Source: an uncultured Bacteroidota bacterium (lineage in GTDB: Bacteria; Bacteroidota; Bacteroidia; Bacteroidales; P3). From it: a DNA stretch of 64,000 nucleotides. Within the stretch, counting starts at the first letter, position 1. Each line of letters opens with the position of its first letter. The stretch is taken from positions 1 to 64,000 of the forward strand of contig CACWPQ010000007.1 of NCBI GenBank assembly GCA_902762805.1. Direction: 5' to 3'. Positions 10,122 to 18,530 of the stretch are shown piece after piece. Both the position numbers and the translations under genes were made by a program. Under the pieces are notes generated by a model. That model did no database searches. It was given only the letters and a program-made list of their open reading frames with translations, and was not told the origin of the DNA.

Positions 10122-10325
10122 ATGGCAGAATACAAACAACTCACTCGCAGCCTCACCGACCGCAAGATAGCAGGCGTTTGCGGAGGTTTAGCCCGCTACC
10201 TCAACATCGACCCCACCGTGGTTCGCATCCTGTTCCTGATTGCCCTCTTCTTTGGCACTTTTGGCTTCTGGGCCTACCTCATAGTCTGGCTTGCCGCCCC
10301 TGAAGACAATCGGGTAGAGAAATAA
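10122..10325 (+). CDS. PspC domain-containing small membrane protein
   Basis: The 67-residue protein carries the PspC signature LTRSLTDRKIAGVCGGLARY followed by NIDPTVVRILF and one or two membrane helices. PspC proteins belong to the phage-shock/envelope-stress group and sit in the inner membrane. I chose the ATG at 10122 because the PspC domain begins right after it. A start 27 bp upstream adds nothing conserved. It is followed by a bidirectional terminator shared with glmM. Confidence 0.88.
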   Translation: MAEYKQLTRSLTDRKIAGVCGGLARYLNIDPTVVRILFLIALFFGTFGFWAYLIVWLAAPEDNRVEK

Positions 10326-10361
10326 AAAAACTCCCTGCCGAATGGGGCAGGGAGTTTTTTT
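10326..10361. terminator. Bidirectional terminator between pspC and glmM
   Basis: An A-run, then a stem ACTCCCTGCC / GGCAGGGAGT with a short loop, then seven T. It lies between convergent genes and fits both strands. Confidence 0.92.
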
Positions 10362-10378
10362 GTTGTTGTCGAGCAACA

Positions 10379-11764
10379 TCAAATCTGCTGCATCACCTGC
10401 TGGGCGAGTTCGTTGGCACGGGCTTCGGTGGCGGCTTCGGAGTAGATGCGGATGATGGGTTCGGTGTTGCTCTTGCGGAGGTGGACCCATCCGTCGGGGA
10501 AGTCGATTTTGACGCCGTCGATGGTGGAGACTTCGCAGGCAGGGATGCCTGCGTACCAGTTGGCGACCTTGGCCAGGAGGGCGTCGACGTCCATGTCGGG
10601 CGTGAGTTCCTTGCGGTTCTTGGAGATGATGTATTCGGGATAGGTGCGGCGGAGGTCGCTGACCTTCATGCCTTTCTTGGCGAGGAGGGTGAGGAAGAGG
10701 GCCACGCCGACGAGGGCGTCGCGGCCGTAGTGGAGGGCGGGATAGATGACGCCGCCGTTGCCTTCGCCACCGATGACGGCGTGGGTCTGGCGCATGAGGG
10801 TGGTGACGTTGACCTCGCCGACGGCGGCGGCGGCATAGGAGCAGCCGGGGTAGCGTGAGGTGACGTCGCGCAGGGCGCGGCTGGAGGAGAGGTTGGAGAC
10901 GGTGTTGCCGGGGGTGTGCTGCAGGACGTAGTCGGCCACGGAGACGAGGGTGTATTCCTCGCCGAACATCTGGCCGTCTTCGCACACGAGGGCTAGGCGG
11001 TCGACGTCGGGGTCGACGACGATGCCGAGGTGGCAGCCGTTTTCGCGCACCACGCGCGATATGTCGGTGAGGTTCTGCGGGATGGGCTCGGGGTTGTGGG
11101 CGAAGTGGCCGGTGGGGTCGCAGTTGAGCTCGACGACGTCGCTGACGCCCATGGCGCGGAGCAGGCGGGGGATGGCGATGCCGCCGGTGGAGTTGACGGC
11201 GTCGACAGCCACTTTGAAGCCAGCCTTGCGGACGGCGTCGACGTCGACGAGGTCGAGGGCGAGGACGCGCTGGATGTGGCGGTCGATCTCGTCGTCGAGG
11301 AGGGTGACCTGGCCCAGGTCGTCGACCTCGGCGAAGATGACCTCGTCGCTTTCGGCCAGGCGGAGCACCTCCTTGCCTTCGGCGTCGGAGATGAATTCGC
11401 CGCGGGCGTTGAGGAGCTTGAGGGCGTTCCAGTGCTTGGGGTTGTGGGAGGCGGTGATGATGATGCCGCCGTCGCAGTGGTGGTCGATGACGGTCATCTC
11501 GGTGGTGGGGGTGGTGGAGAGGCCGCTTTCGAGCACGTCGACGCCCATGCCCTGGAGGGTGGCGACGACGAGGCGGTCGACCATGGCGCCGGAGAGGCGC
11601 GCGTCGCGGCCCACGGCGAGGCGGAGCCTGCGTCCGGGGTTGGCGTTGCGGAGGAAGGTGGCGAACGCCGAAGTGAATTTGACTACGTCGAGGGGGCTGA
11701 GGCCCTCGCCCGGGCGGCCGCCGATGGTGCCGCGTATGCCGGAGATGCTTTTGATGAGACTCAT
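10379..11764 (-). CDS. glmM: Phosphoglucosamine mutase (alpha-D-phosphohexomutase family)
   Basis: The 461-residue protein has the catalytic phosphoserine loop TASHNP (S106), the metal loop DPDVDRLAL, the sugar-binding GGEGNG and a phosphate-binding C-terminal RKSNTEPIIRIY. It most likely converts glucosamine-6-P to glucosamine-1-P for peptidoglycan and LPS precursors, as expected for the single-copy Bacteroidota homologue starting MSLIKSISGIRGTIGG. A phosphomannomutase/phosphoglucomutase role cannot be fully excluded from sequence alone. It is the last gene of a - strand group and uses the shared terminator downstream. A hairpin/iteron element lies immediately upstream. Confidence 0.88.
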   Translation of the reverse strand: MSLIKSISGIRGTIGGRPGEGLSPLDVVKFTSAFATFLRNANPGRRLRLAVGRDARLSGAMVDRLVVATLQGMGVDVLESGLSTTPTTEMTVIDHHCDGGIIITASHNPKHWNALKLLNARGEFISDAEGKEVLRLAESDEVIFAEVDDLGQVTLLDDEIDRHIQRVLALDLVDVDAVRKAGFKVAVDAVNSTGGIAIPRLLRAMGVSDVVELNCDPTGHFAHNPEPIPQNLTDISRVVRENGCHLGIVVDPDVDRLALVCEDGQMFGEEYTLVSVADYVLQHTPGNTVSNLSSSRALRDVTSRYPGCSYAAAAVGEVNVTTLMRQTHAVIGGEGNGGVIYPALHYGRDALVGVALFLTLLAKKGMKVSDLRRTYPEYIISKNRKELTPDMDVDALLAKVANWYAGIPACEVSTIDGVKIDFPDGWVHLRKSNTEPIIRIYSEAATEARANELAQQVMQQI

Positions 11765-11806
11765 GGTGTTGTTGATATGTTTATACGTTGATATGCTTAT
11801 ATGGGT

Positions 11807-11896
11807 GGGGTTCTCTAGGGGAATGGTAGGGGGACGGTAGGGGAATACTTCGGCCCTTTCGCATTATTACCCATGGATGGGAAAATAGGGTTACTT
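11807..11896. repeat. Hairpin plus 11-bp G-rich iteron element, copy A
   Basis: Read on the - strand: AAAAAAGTAACC, hairpin arms around CCCATCCATGGG, GAAAGGGCCGAA, then iterons CCCCTACCGTC, CCCCTACCATT, CCCCTAGAGAA. The + strand has four runs of 4-5 G with 6-7 nt spacers, which fits a G-quadruplex pattern. The left edge of the hairpin overlaps the stop codon of the M20 gene. Confidence 0.85.
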
Positions 11897-13120
11897 TTTT
11901 AGTTTGATTTTGTTTTCCAATGCTTTTATTGCGTTATAGGCGATGAGGCCGCCCGCGAGCTCGAGGCTGCGCTCGTCGACGATGAGGTTGGGGCGGTGAA
12001 GGTTGGAGAAGGGGGTGCCGGGTTCGTGGATGCCGATGCGGAAGTAGCAACCGGGAATTTTCTGCTGGTAGAAGGCGAAGTCTTCGGCCGTCATGCGGAG
12101 GTCGAGCCACTCAACGTTCTCTTCGCCAAGGAATTGGCAGGCGTTGTCGTGGACCTGCTGGGTGCAGTGGTCGTCGTTGACGACAGCGGGGTAGCCTTCG
12201 TCGACAAAGAGGTCGCACTCGGCGCCCATGGCTTCGGCCACGCCGGTGCTGATGCGGCGAATGAGCTCGTGGGTGCGGAGGCGCCACTCGGGGTCGAAGG
12301 AGCGGATGATGCCCTCCATCTTGACCTCCTCGGGGGTGATGTTGGTGCGGCCGCCGACGTCCGCTATCTTGCCGATAGTGAGAACGGTGGGCGACATGGG
12401 GGCGGCGTTGCGGGAGACGACCTGCTGGAGGGCGACGACGATGTGGGCGGCGACGAGGACGGGGTCCACATTGAGGTGGGGCGTGGCGCCGTGGCCTCCC
12501 CTACCCTTCACCGTCCAGTAGAGCTCGTCGGTCGAGGCCATGTATTTGCCCTTGCGCATGCCCACGCGACCGAAGTCCATCTCGGGCAGGCAGTGGAAAG
12601 AGTATATCTCATTGGGTAGCACGTCGTTGAAGAGGCCGTCGTCCATCATCATGCGGGCGCCGCCGGGGTACTTCTCCTCGGAGGGCTCGAAGATGAACAT
12701 GATGTCGCCCTGCAGGTGTTCCTTGAGTTGCACCAGTATCTTGGCGGCGCCGAGGAGGGAGCAGGTGTGCATGTCGTGGCCGCAGGCGTGCATCACGCCG
12801 GGGTTCTCGCTGGCGAAGGGGAGGCCGGTGCACTCGGTGATGGGCAGGGCGTCGTAGTCGGCGCGGAGGGCGACGCAATAACCCCTTTCCTCCTTGACTC
12901 CCAACTCCTTGCCTCCTTCCAACATGGCCATGACGCCGGTGCGGCCGATACCGGTGCGGGGCTCGAGCCCCATCTCGCGCAGCCGCTCGGCCACGAACGC
13001 CATGGTGCCGAACTCCTCCTGGCTCAGCTCCGGATGCCGGTGCATCCACCGCCGCCAGGCTATCACTTCCTCCCGCTGCGCCGCAGCGAGCCCCTTGATT
13101 CTTGAGATTATATCTTGCAT
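11891..13120 (-). CDS. M20 family amidohydrolase (IAL-type metallopeptidase/deacylase)
   Basis: The 409-residue protein has the M20D pattern: RHPELSQEE near the N-terminus, metal ligands in ACGHDMHT, the catalytic-type FEPSEE and the dimerisation-domain GRGGHGATPH. Relatives hydrolyse N-acyl amino acids, hippurate or IAA conjugates, and the substrate here is unknown. It is cytoplasmic, with no signal peptide. Residues encoded by 12884-12920 (GGKELGVKEERGY) come from a period-7 CTCCTTG-type repeat placed in frame. Its start codon lies immediately next to the TCTAGA array that flanks the four-helix-bundle gene. Confidence 0.88.
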   Translation of the reverse strand: MQDIISRIKGLAAAQREEVIAWRRWMHRHPELSQEEFGTMAFVAERLREMGLEPRTGIGRTGVMAMLEGGKELGVKEERGYCVALRADYDALPITECTGLPFASENPGVMHACGHDMHTCSLLGAAKILVQLKEHLQGDIMFIFEPSEEKYPGGARMMMDDGLFNDVLPNEIYSFHCLPEMDFGRVGMRKGKYMASTDELYWTVKGRGGHGATPHLNVDPVLVAAHIVVALQQVVSRNAAPMSPTVLTIGKIADVGGRTNITPEEVKMEGIIRSFDPEWRLRTHELIRRISTGVAEAMGAECDLFVDEGYPAVVNDDHCTQQVHDNACQFLGEENVEWLDLRMTAEDFAFYQQKIPGCYFRIGIHEPGTPFSNLHRPNLIVDERSLELAGGLIAYNAIKALENKIKLKK

Positions 13121-13125
13121 TTTTT

Positions 13126-13205
13126 TTCGCTTTTTCTAGATTTTCTAGAATTTCTAGACTATCTAGGCTTTCTAGATTTTCTAGCATTTCTAGATTTTCT
13201 AGATT
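13126..13205. repeat. TTTTCTAGA short tandem array, left flank of four-helix cassette 1
   Basis: About eight imperfect 9-bp units (TTTTCTAGA, ATTTCTAGA, CTATCTAGG and similar). The stop codon (TAG) of the adjacent four-helix gene lies inside it. The same unit in the same orientation recurs at 13862-13930. Confidence 0.93.
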
Positions 13206-13849
13206 ATCCCTAACCTTCTTTTCAGTTCTTGGTTTTCTGCATTCAACCTTGTGTTTTCCTCCTCTAACAGCCGCAGGCGCCGGTCCACCTCCTCGCGGTA
13301 GCCGGTGCGGGCGGCATGCATGCGCTCTTTTATGCCGCCCTCCGTAACAAACCGCTGCTCCAATCCTACTAGATATGACGAAATCATCTTGTCGGTAATA
13401 TGACACAATGTAAGCGCCATATTACAGAAATCCTCCTCGGGGAGCGACTCGGAAAGTTTCTGGTAGTCAGGCCAGTCGTTGTGCCTGCGGCAGTATTCGA
13501 GCAAACTGTCAAAGCGCGGGTGCTTGGAATCCCAAACACAGAGGCTGTGGATTTTCAGGTAGTCGAGGTAGTCCTGACGGAGCTCCTGCAGGCTGCCACG
13601 TGCTACATTGACAAGTTTTATCTCCATCTCCGAGCTGGTCTTCCCATCTTCGCACCCCTCTACGATATTCTGCTTGCAGCTGCGGGCGGCCTGTACCATC
13701 TGATCCACCGTGCGGTCACCATGCAATGGAAGAAACCGCCGGCAAAACACCTGCGTAAGCTGATAGAGGACATCGCTCTTACGGTAGAAAAAGAGTTCCT
13801 GCCACACAACAGCTTTCTTTAGTACCTTGCCTTTGGTATTGTATTCCAT
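13199..13849 (-). CDS. Four-helix-bundle protein with C-terminal coiled-coil extension
   Basis: The 216-residue protein contains the S23/IVP-like four-helix-bundle pattern (FYRKSDVLYQLTQVF, AARSCKQNIVEG, SLQELRQDYLDYL) and resembles the group annotated as four helix bundle suffix proteins. The last ~35 residues (RRLRLLEEENTRLNAENQEL) form a heptad leucine-zipper coiled coil. The function of such proteins is unknown. Relatives are encoded in 23S rRNA intervening sequences or, as Avd, serve diversity-generating retroelements, but no reverse transcriptase is present here. The gene is bracketed by TTTTCTAGA arrays, its stop is supplied by the left array, and it separates an M20 gene from ileS, which suggests insertion as a cassette. 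Confidence 0.85.
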   Translation of the reverse strand: MEYNTKGKVLKKAVVWQELFFYRKSDVLYQLTQVFCRRFLPLHGDRTVDQMVQAARSCKQNIVEGCEDGKTSSEMEIKLVNVARGSLQELRQDYLDYLKIHSLCVWDSKHPRFDSLLEYCRRHNDWPDYQKLSESLPEEDFCNMALTLCHITDKMISSYLVGLEQRFVTEGGIKERMHAARTGYREEVDRRLRLLEEENTRLNAENQELKRRLGII

Positions 13850-13861
13850 TTTTTTGTTTTT

Positions 13862-13930
13862 TTTCTAGATCTTCTAGATTTTCTAGATTTTCTAGAATTC
13901 TAGAATTTCTAGATTCTCTAGGTCTTCTAG
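13862..13930. repeat. TTTTCTAGA short tandem array, right flank of four-helix cassette 1
   Basis: Seven or eight 8-9 bp units, direct orientation relative to the left array. The TAG stop of ileS is formed by the last CTAGG unit. Confidence 0.93.
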
Positions 13931-16900
13931 GCTTTGCGGATTGCAATGTTGGCGGGTTGGCCGTCGATTATCTCTATCTCGGTGCCGCCGCTGACCTCGG
14001 ACACGAGGGTGAGCTCGGTGCAGAGGGTTTCGCTGCAGATATAGTCGCGGTGGCGCTCCACGGCGGCATCCCACTCGCCGCTCTGCAACTCGACCACGAT
14101 GCGGTCGGTTACCTCGAAGCCTTCCTTGCGGATGTTCTGGATGCGGTTGACGAGCTCGCGGGCGATGCCTTCGTCGACGAGCTCGGGGGTGAGCGTGATG
14201 TCGAGGGCGACGGTGAGCGAGCCTTCGTTGGCGACGACCCAGCCGGGGATGTCCTGCGTGGCGACTTCGACGTCGGAGAGCAGCACTTCGCACTCGGTGC
14301 CTTCGACACTGACCACGCAGCGACCGTCGGCCTCGAGGGCGTTGATCTGCTGCTGGTCGAAGGCGAGGATGGCGTTGCCGAGGGCTTTCATCACCTTGCC
14401 ATAGCGGGGGCCGAGGGTCTTGAAGTTGGGCTTTATCTTCTTGACCAGCAGGTCGTTGTCGGCAGCGAGGAATTCGATGGCCTTGACGTTGAGCTCGGAG
14501 CAGATGAGGTGCTGGACGCGCTCGAGCTGGGCCTGCATGTTGGCGTCGCGGACGGGGACAACGATGCGCGAGAGGGGCTGGCGCACGCGGATGTTGCTCT
14601 TCTTGCGGAGGCCGAGGACCATGGAGCATACGCGTTGGGCGAGCTGCATGCGCTCTTCGAGGGCCTTGTCGATGCACTCTTCGTGCACATCGGGGAAGGG
14701 TGTGTGGTGGACGCTCTCCACGTTCCACTTTCCGCTTCCGGCGTTGAGGTCGAGGAACATACGCTCGGCGAAGAAGGGCGCGATGGGGGCCATGAGGCGG
14801 CTGAGGGTCTCGAGGCAGGTGTAGAGGGTCTGGTAGGCGGAGACCTTGTCGGCGGTCATCTCGCCCTTCCAGAAGCGGCGGCGGCAGAGGCGGACGTACC
14901 AGTTGGAGAGGTAGGCGTCGACGAAGGTGCCGATGGCGCGGCCGGCGCGGGTGGGCTCGTAGTCCTCGTAGGCGTCGCCGACGGTGCGGACGAGGGTGTT
15001 GAGCTCGGAGAGGATCCAGCGGTCGATTTCTGGGCGCTCGGCGACGGGGAGGTCGGGCTGGGAGTAGTCGAAGCCGTCGAGGTTGGCGTAGAGGGCGAAG
15101 AAGGAGTAGGTGTTGTAGAGGGTGCCGAAGAGTTTGCGGCGCACCTCGTCGACGCCCTCGACGTCGAACTTGAGGTTGTCCCAGGGCTGACTGTTGGTGA
15201 TCATGTACCAGCGTGTGGCGTCGGGGCCGTACTTGTCGAGGGTCTCGAAGGGGTCGATGGCGTTGCCGAGGCGCTTGGACATCTTGTTGCCGGCCTTGTC
15301 GAGCACGAGGCCGTTGGAGACGACGTTGCGGAAGGCGACGCTGTCGAAGCACATGGTGGCGATGGCGTGGAGGGTGTAGAACCAGCCGCGGGTCTGGTCG
15401 ACGCCCTCGGCGATGAAGTCGGCCGGGAACTGGTCGGGGCGCAGCTCCTCGCCCATGTAGTGGATTTGGGCGTAGGGCATGGCGCCGCTGTCGAACCAGA
15501 CGTCAATCAGGTCGGGCTCGCGGCGCATGGGGCGTCCGCTGTCGGAGACGAGGACGACGCTGTCGATATAGGGGCGATGGAGGTCGAAGCTGTTGTAGTC
15601 GCCGGCATAGGGGTTCACCTGCATGAGGCCGGCGGCCACTGCCTTTTCGATTTCCTTGCGGAGCTCCTCGATGCTGCCGATGCACTTTTCCTCGCGGCCG
15701 TCGTCGGTGCGCCAGATGGGGAGCGGGGTGCCCCAGTAGCGGGAACGCGAGAGGTTCCAGTCGACGATGTTCTCCAGCCAGTTTCCGAAGCGGCCGCTGC
15801 CGGTGGCCTCGGGTTTCCAGTTGATGGTCTTGTTCAGCTCTATCATGCGCTCCTTGAGGGCGGTGGTGCGGATGAACCAGCTGTCGAGCGGATAGTAGAG
15901 CACGGGCTTGTCGGTGCGCCAGCAGTGGGGGTAGCTGTGGGTGTGCTTCTCGCTGCGGAAGAGTTTGCCCTCGGTCTTGAGCATGATGACGAGCTCGACG
16001 TCGAGGCTGAGGTCTTTGTCGGTCTTGGTGGCGTCGTAGGCGTTCTTGACGTACTTGCCGGCGTAGGGGGCGTAGAGGTCGAGGTTGACGTTGGCCTTCA
16101 CCCATTCGGGGTCAAGGTCTTCGACGGGGGCGAAGCGGCCCTGGCGGTCGACCATGGGCATGCGGTGGCCGTCGCGGTCGAAGAGGAGCAGTTCGCCAAT
16201 GCCGGCCTTGCGGGCCACGCGGGCGTCGTCGGCACCGAAGGTGGGTGCGATGTGGACGATGCCGGTGCCGTCTTCGGTGGTGACGTAGTCGCCGAGGATG
16301 ATGCGGAAGGCGTCGTCGCCCGTGGGCTTGACCCAGGGGATGAGCTGTTCGTAGCGCAGCCCCTCGAGGGCGGTGCCTTTGCACTCGCCGACAACCTTGT
16401 ATTCAGGGCTCTTGCCCTCGGGGAACATGCTGGCGACGAGAGCTTTGGCCATGATGATGCGGCAGGGGGTCTCGAGGTAGGGGTGGGTGGTCTGGATGAG
16501 GACGTAGTCGATATTGGGGCCGACGCAGAGGGCAGTGTTGGAGGGGAGTGTCCAGGGGGTGGTGGTCCAGGCGAGGGCGTAGGTGGGGAGTTGAGAATTG
16601 AAAATTGAAAATTGAAAATTATTTGCCGCGTCAGCCGGAATTTCAATTTTCAATTTTGAATTTTCAATTTTGAACATGGCCACGCAGGTGGTGTCCTTGA
16701 CGTCGCGGTAGCAGCCGGGCATGTTCAGCTCGTGGCTGGAGAGGCCGGTGCCGGCGGCGGGGGAGTAGGGCTGGATGGTGTAGCCTTTGTAGAGGAGCCC
16801 CTTGTCGTAGAGCTTCTTGAGGAGGAACCAGAGGGTCTCGATGTACTCGTTGTCGAAGGTGATGTAGGGGTGGTCGAGGTCGACCCAGTAGCCCATCTGG

Positions 16901-17307
16901 CGGGTGAGCTCGTCCCAGCGATCCTTGTATTTGAGCACTTCGGTGCGGCAGGCCTGGTTGTACTGGTCGACGGAGATTTTGTGGCCGATGTCCTCTTTGG
17001 TGATGCCGAGGTTTTTTTCGACGCCGAGTTCGACGGGGAGGCCGTGGGTGTCCCAGCCGGCCTTGCGGTCGACGAGGAAGCCGCGCTGCGCCTTGTAGCG
17101 GCAGAAGACGTCCTTGATGGTGCGCGCCATGACGTGGTGGATGCCTGGCTGGCCGTTGGCCGAGGGGGGGCCGTCGTAGAAGACGAAGGCGGGATGCCCC
17201 TGGGCGAGCTGCTGGCCGCGCTCAAATGTCTGGTTTTCCTCCCAGTAGCGGCGGATGTCGGTGCCGATCTGGGTCAAATTAAGCTGCTTATATTCTTTGT
17301 AGGCCAT
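13927..17307 (-). CDS. ileS: Isoleucyl-tRNA synthetase
   Basis: Class I aminoacyl-tRNA synthetase charging tRNA-Ile. The 1126-residue protein has the HIGH-type motif PGIHH (residues 54-58), the CP1 editing-domain motif WTTTPWTLPSN, KMSKR near residue 675, and a long C-terminal anticodon/tail region (RQPLSRIVVPV). The N-terminus MAYKEYKQLN is typical of Bacteroidota. At 16588-16675, about 29 residues just before the WTTTPWTLPSN motif are encoded by two inverted AATTGAA repeat arrays around a GC-rich core. The frame is kept. A weaker GTGGAAA-type repeat is at 14718-14742. The stop codon belongs to the TCTAGA array downstream. Confidence 0.98.
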   Translation of the reverse strand: MAYKEYKQLNLTQIGTDIRRYWEENQTFERGQQLAQGHPAFVFYDGPPSANGQPGIHHVMARTIKDVFCRYKAQRGFLVDRKAGWDTHGLPVELGVEKNLGITKEDIGHKISVDQYNQACRTEVLKYKDRWDELTRQMGYWVDLDHPYITFDNEYIETLWFLLKKLYDKGLLYKGYTIQPYSPAAGTGLSSHELNMPGCYRDVKDTTCVAMFKIENSKLKIEIPADAANNFQFSIFNSQLPTYALAWTTTPWTLPSNTALCVGPNIDYVLIQTTHPYLETPCRIIMAKALVASMFPEGKSPEYKVVGECKGTALEGLRYEQLIPWVKPTGDDAFRIILGDYVTTEDGTGIVHIAPTFGADDARVARKAGIGELLLFDRDGHRMPMVDRQGRFAPVEDLDPEWVKANVNLDLYAPYAGKYVKNAYDATKTDKDLSLDVELVIMLKTEGKLFRSEKHTHSYPHCWRTDKPVLYYPLDSWFIRTTALKERMIELNKTINWKPEATGSGRFGNWLENIVDWNLSRSRYWGTPLPIWRTDDGREEKCIGSIEELRKEIEKAVAAGLMQVNPYAGDYNSFDLHRPYIDSVVLVSDSGRPMRREPDLIDVWFDSGAMPYAQIHYMGEELRPDQFPADFIAEGVDQTRGWFYTLHAIATMCFDSVAFRNVVSNGLVLDKAGNKMSKRLGNAIDPFETLDKYGPDATRWYMITNSQPWDNLKFDVEGVDEVRRKLFGTLYNTYSFFALYANLDGFDYSQPDLPVAERPEIDRWILSELNTLVRTVGDAYEDYEPTRAGRAIGTFVDAYLSNWYVRLCRRRFWKGEMTADKVSAYQTLYTCLETLSRLMAPIAPFFAERMFLDLNAGSGKWNVESVHHTPFPDVHEECIDKALEERMQLAQRVCSMVLGLRKKSNIRVRQPLSRIVVPVRDANMQAQLERVQHLICSELNVKAIEFLAADNDLLVKKIKPNFKTLGPRYGKVMKALGNAILAFDQQQINALEADGRCVVSVEGTECEVLLSDVEVATQDIPGWVVANEGSLTVALDITLTPELVDEGIARELVNRIQNIRKEGFEVTDRIVVELQSGEWDAAVERHRDYICSETLCTELTLVSEVSGGTEIEIIDGQPANIAIRKA
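16588..16675. repeat. Inverted AATTGAA arrays with GCCGCGTCAGCC core, inside ileS
   Basis: Left array GAGAATTGAAAATTGAAAA, core GCCGCGTCAGCCGG, right array in inverted orientation (AATTTCAATTTTCAATTTTG). Length and phase leave the ileS frame open. The 12-bp core recurs at the right flank of the four-helix cassette at 43.8 kb. Confidence 0.85.
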
Positions 17308-17374
17308 ATCTTTATTATAGTATTATTCTTATATACAATGGGTTGCACTCTTGCGGAGGCAACAAAAGAGGGTA

Positions 17375-17408
17375 CAAATATACAACTTTTTTCGGAAACG
17401 GCGGCAAA
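17375..17408 (-). promoter_or_regulatory. Bacteroidota-type promoter of ileS
   Basis: On the - strand: TTTG (17405-17408), 22 bp, TATATTTG (17375-17382), about 68 bp before the ileS ATG. Matches the TTTG/TAnnTTTG consensus. Confidence 0.65.
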
Positions 17409-17428
17409 GTTTTTTCGATGGGGGCGGC

Positions 17429-17524
17429 AGGGGGATGGTAGGGGAACGGTAGGGGTTCTCTAGGGGAATACATAGGCCATTTCCCATTATTACCCATCGA
17501 TGGGTAATGATGGATACTTTTTTC
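17429..17524. repeat. Hairpin plus 11-bp iteron element, copy B
   Basis: Same order as copy A, with a perfect-looking stem TTACCCAT / ATGGGTAA around CG, and iterons CCCCTAGAGAA, CCCTACCGTT, CCCCTACCATC on the - strand. It fills the space between the ileS promoter and the downstream barrel gene's terminator. Confidence 0.85.
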
Positions 17525-17561
17525 TGGCAAGTGGCTTCATCTCCGCACGGCATGTGGATAC

Positions 17562-17598
17562 AAAAAAGCAACTGCGGCGGCCCGAGGGGCCGCCGCAG
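17562..17598 (-). terminator. Terminator of the outer-membrane barrel gene
   Basis: Stem CTGCGGCGGCCC / GGCCGCCGCAG with a short loop, followed on the - strand by TTGCTTTTTT. Confidence 0.9.
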
Positions 17599-17626
17599 CA
17601 TGTTCATATCATTACAATCCAATGAT

Positions 17627-18160
17627 TTAGAGGGTGTAGCCGACACCGACAAAGAACTGGTTGGCTTTGAGGGTGTAGCCGTCGGGGGCATCCTTCAGCT
17701 GGTTGAGCAGGCCGAGGTTGTAGCCAACTTCGACGCTGATGCTCTGGTAGCTGACTTTGCCACCGAAGGTAACACCAAGGTCGAAACGGTTTTTCTTGAC
17801 AAGTTCATCAGTGTAGGCATCGCCGGCGAGGCCGATGTTGATGTTGGGGCCGGCGAAGACGCCGACACCAATCTCACCGAAGTTGATACCCCAGTTGAGG
17901 AGGATGGGGACGCGGATGTCGATAATGTCCTCGACATAGGAGAAATAGAGGCCAGGGGCGACACCAAGACCGGCACCCACTTCGGTGTTGTAGGAGAGAC
18001 CGGCATAGAATCCACCCTCCGATTCGGTCTTGTTCAGGCTTCCAAATTCGGATTTGAGCGAATAGTTTTGATAACCAGCGTGGATGCTAATCTGTGCATT
18101 GGCTTTTCCGATGAAAAGCATGGCGGCCAAAACGACGGCCAAAGAAACGATCTTTTTCAT
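17627..18160 (-). CDS. Small outer-membrane beta-barrel protein (porin-like family)
   Basis: The 177-residue protein has a cleavable signal peptide (MKKIVSLAVVLAAMLF...KANA) and alternating amphipathic strands ending in GVGYTL, whose aromatic/hydrophobic terminus fits insertion by the Bam machinery. It resembles the outer membrane beta-barrel family common in Bacteroidota (about eight strands), and its specific function is unknown. I chose the ATG at 18160 because the signal peptide starts there and a good promoter lies just upstream. The longer in-frame start would begin upstream of that promoter. It has its own promoter and terminator, so it is monocistronic. Confidence 0.85.
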   Translation of the reverse strand: MKKIVSLAVVLAAMLFIGKANAQISIHAGYQNYSLKSEFGSLNKTESEGGFYAGLSYNTEVGAGLGVAPGLYFSYVEDIIDIRVPILLNWGINFGEIGVGVFAGPNINIGLAGDAYTDELVKKNRFDLGVTFGGKVSYQSISVEVGYNLGLLNQLKDAPDGYTLKANQFFVGVGYTL

Positions 18161-18205
18161 TTTGTGTTGGGTTTGTGTTATTAATTTGTTTGAATTTGAC
18201 AGTGC

Positions 18206-18236
18206 AAAAGTACGAACATTTTCCATACTGACAAAA
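18206..18236 (-). promoter_or_regulatory. Promoter of the outer-membrane barrel gene
   Basis: On the - strand TTTG (18233-18236), 19 bp spacer, TACTTTTG (18206-18213). An excellent fit to the Bacteroidota consensus, 46 bp before the chosen ATG. Confidence 0.75.
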
Positions 18237-18350
18237 CTTTTTCCTAATTTTAACAAAATTCAGTGACGTATGGGCATAAAAAAAACCTCCGCGACACGCA
18301 TGAAGCAGAGGCCAAAACAAAAGCGTATGAAAAAAATTCAAAAGATTGAT

Positions 18351-18506
18351 TTACTTCTTTTTGAGGTATTCCTGGACGTCGTCGGAGGGGACGATTTCCT
18401 CTTTGAACATGTAGGCGCCGGTCTTCTCGGAGCGGACCATGCGGATCACCTTGGCAAAACTCTTGCCGGTGGAGGTTTTGAGGGTAGCAACAACTTTCTT
18501 TGCCAT
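18351..18506 (-). CDS. DUF4295 family small protein
   Basis: A 51-residue basic protein, MAKKVVATLKTSTGKSFAKV at the N-terminus and DVQEYLKKK at the end. It matches the DUF4295 family, found in Bacteroidota beside the ribosomal protein gene rpmG and thought to be ribosome-associated. It lies 24 bp after rpmG on the same strand and should be co-transcribed. Function beyond that context is unknown. Confidence 0.88.
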   Translation of the reverse strand: MAKKVVATLKTSTGKSFAKVIRMVRSEKTGAYMFKEEIVPSDDVQEYLKKK

Positions 18507-18530
18507 ATTCTAATGTCTCCTATCGTTTTG

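Noticed and set aside
12609..13406. 265-residue frame through the TCTAGA array reading LENLE repeats
   Set aside because: It overlaps the M20 and four-helix genes in the wrong frame. The repeat peptide is a by-product of the array.
13957..16608. 883-residue open frame on the + strand opposite ileS, and other long antisense frames (for example opposite uvrA, yidC, M16)
   Set aside because: They are low-complexity (V, E, D, G, A-rich) mirror frames of strongly supported genes in GC-rich DNA and have no domain content.
18161..18256. Upstream start for the outer-membrane barrel protein
   Set aside because: It would place 32 residues before a clear signal peptide and begin upstream of the promoter -33 box.
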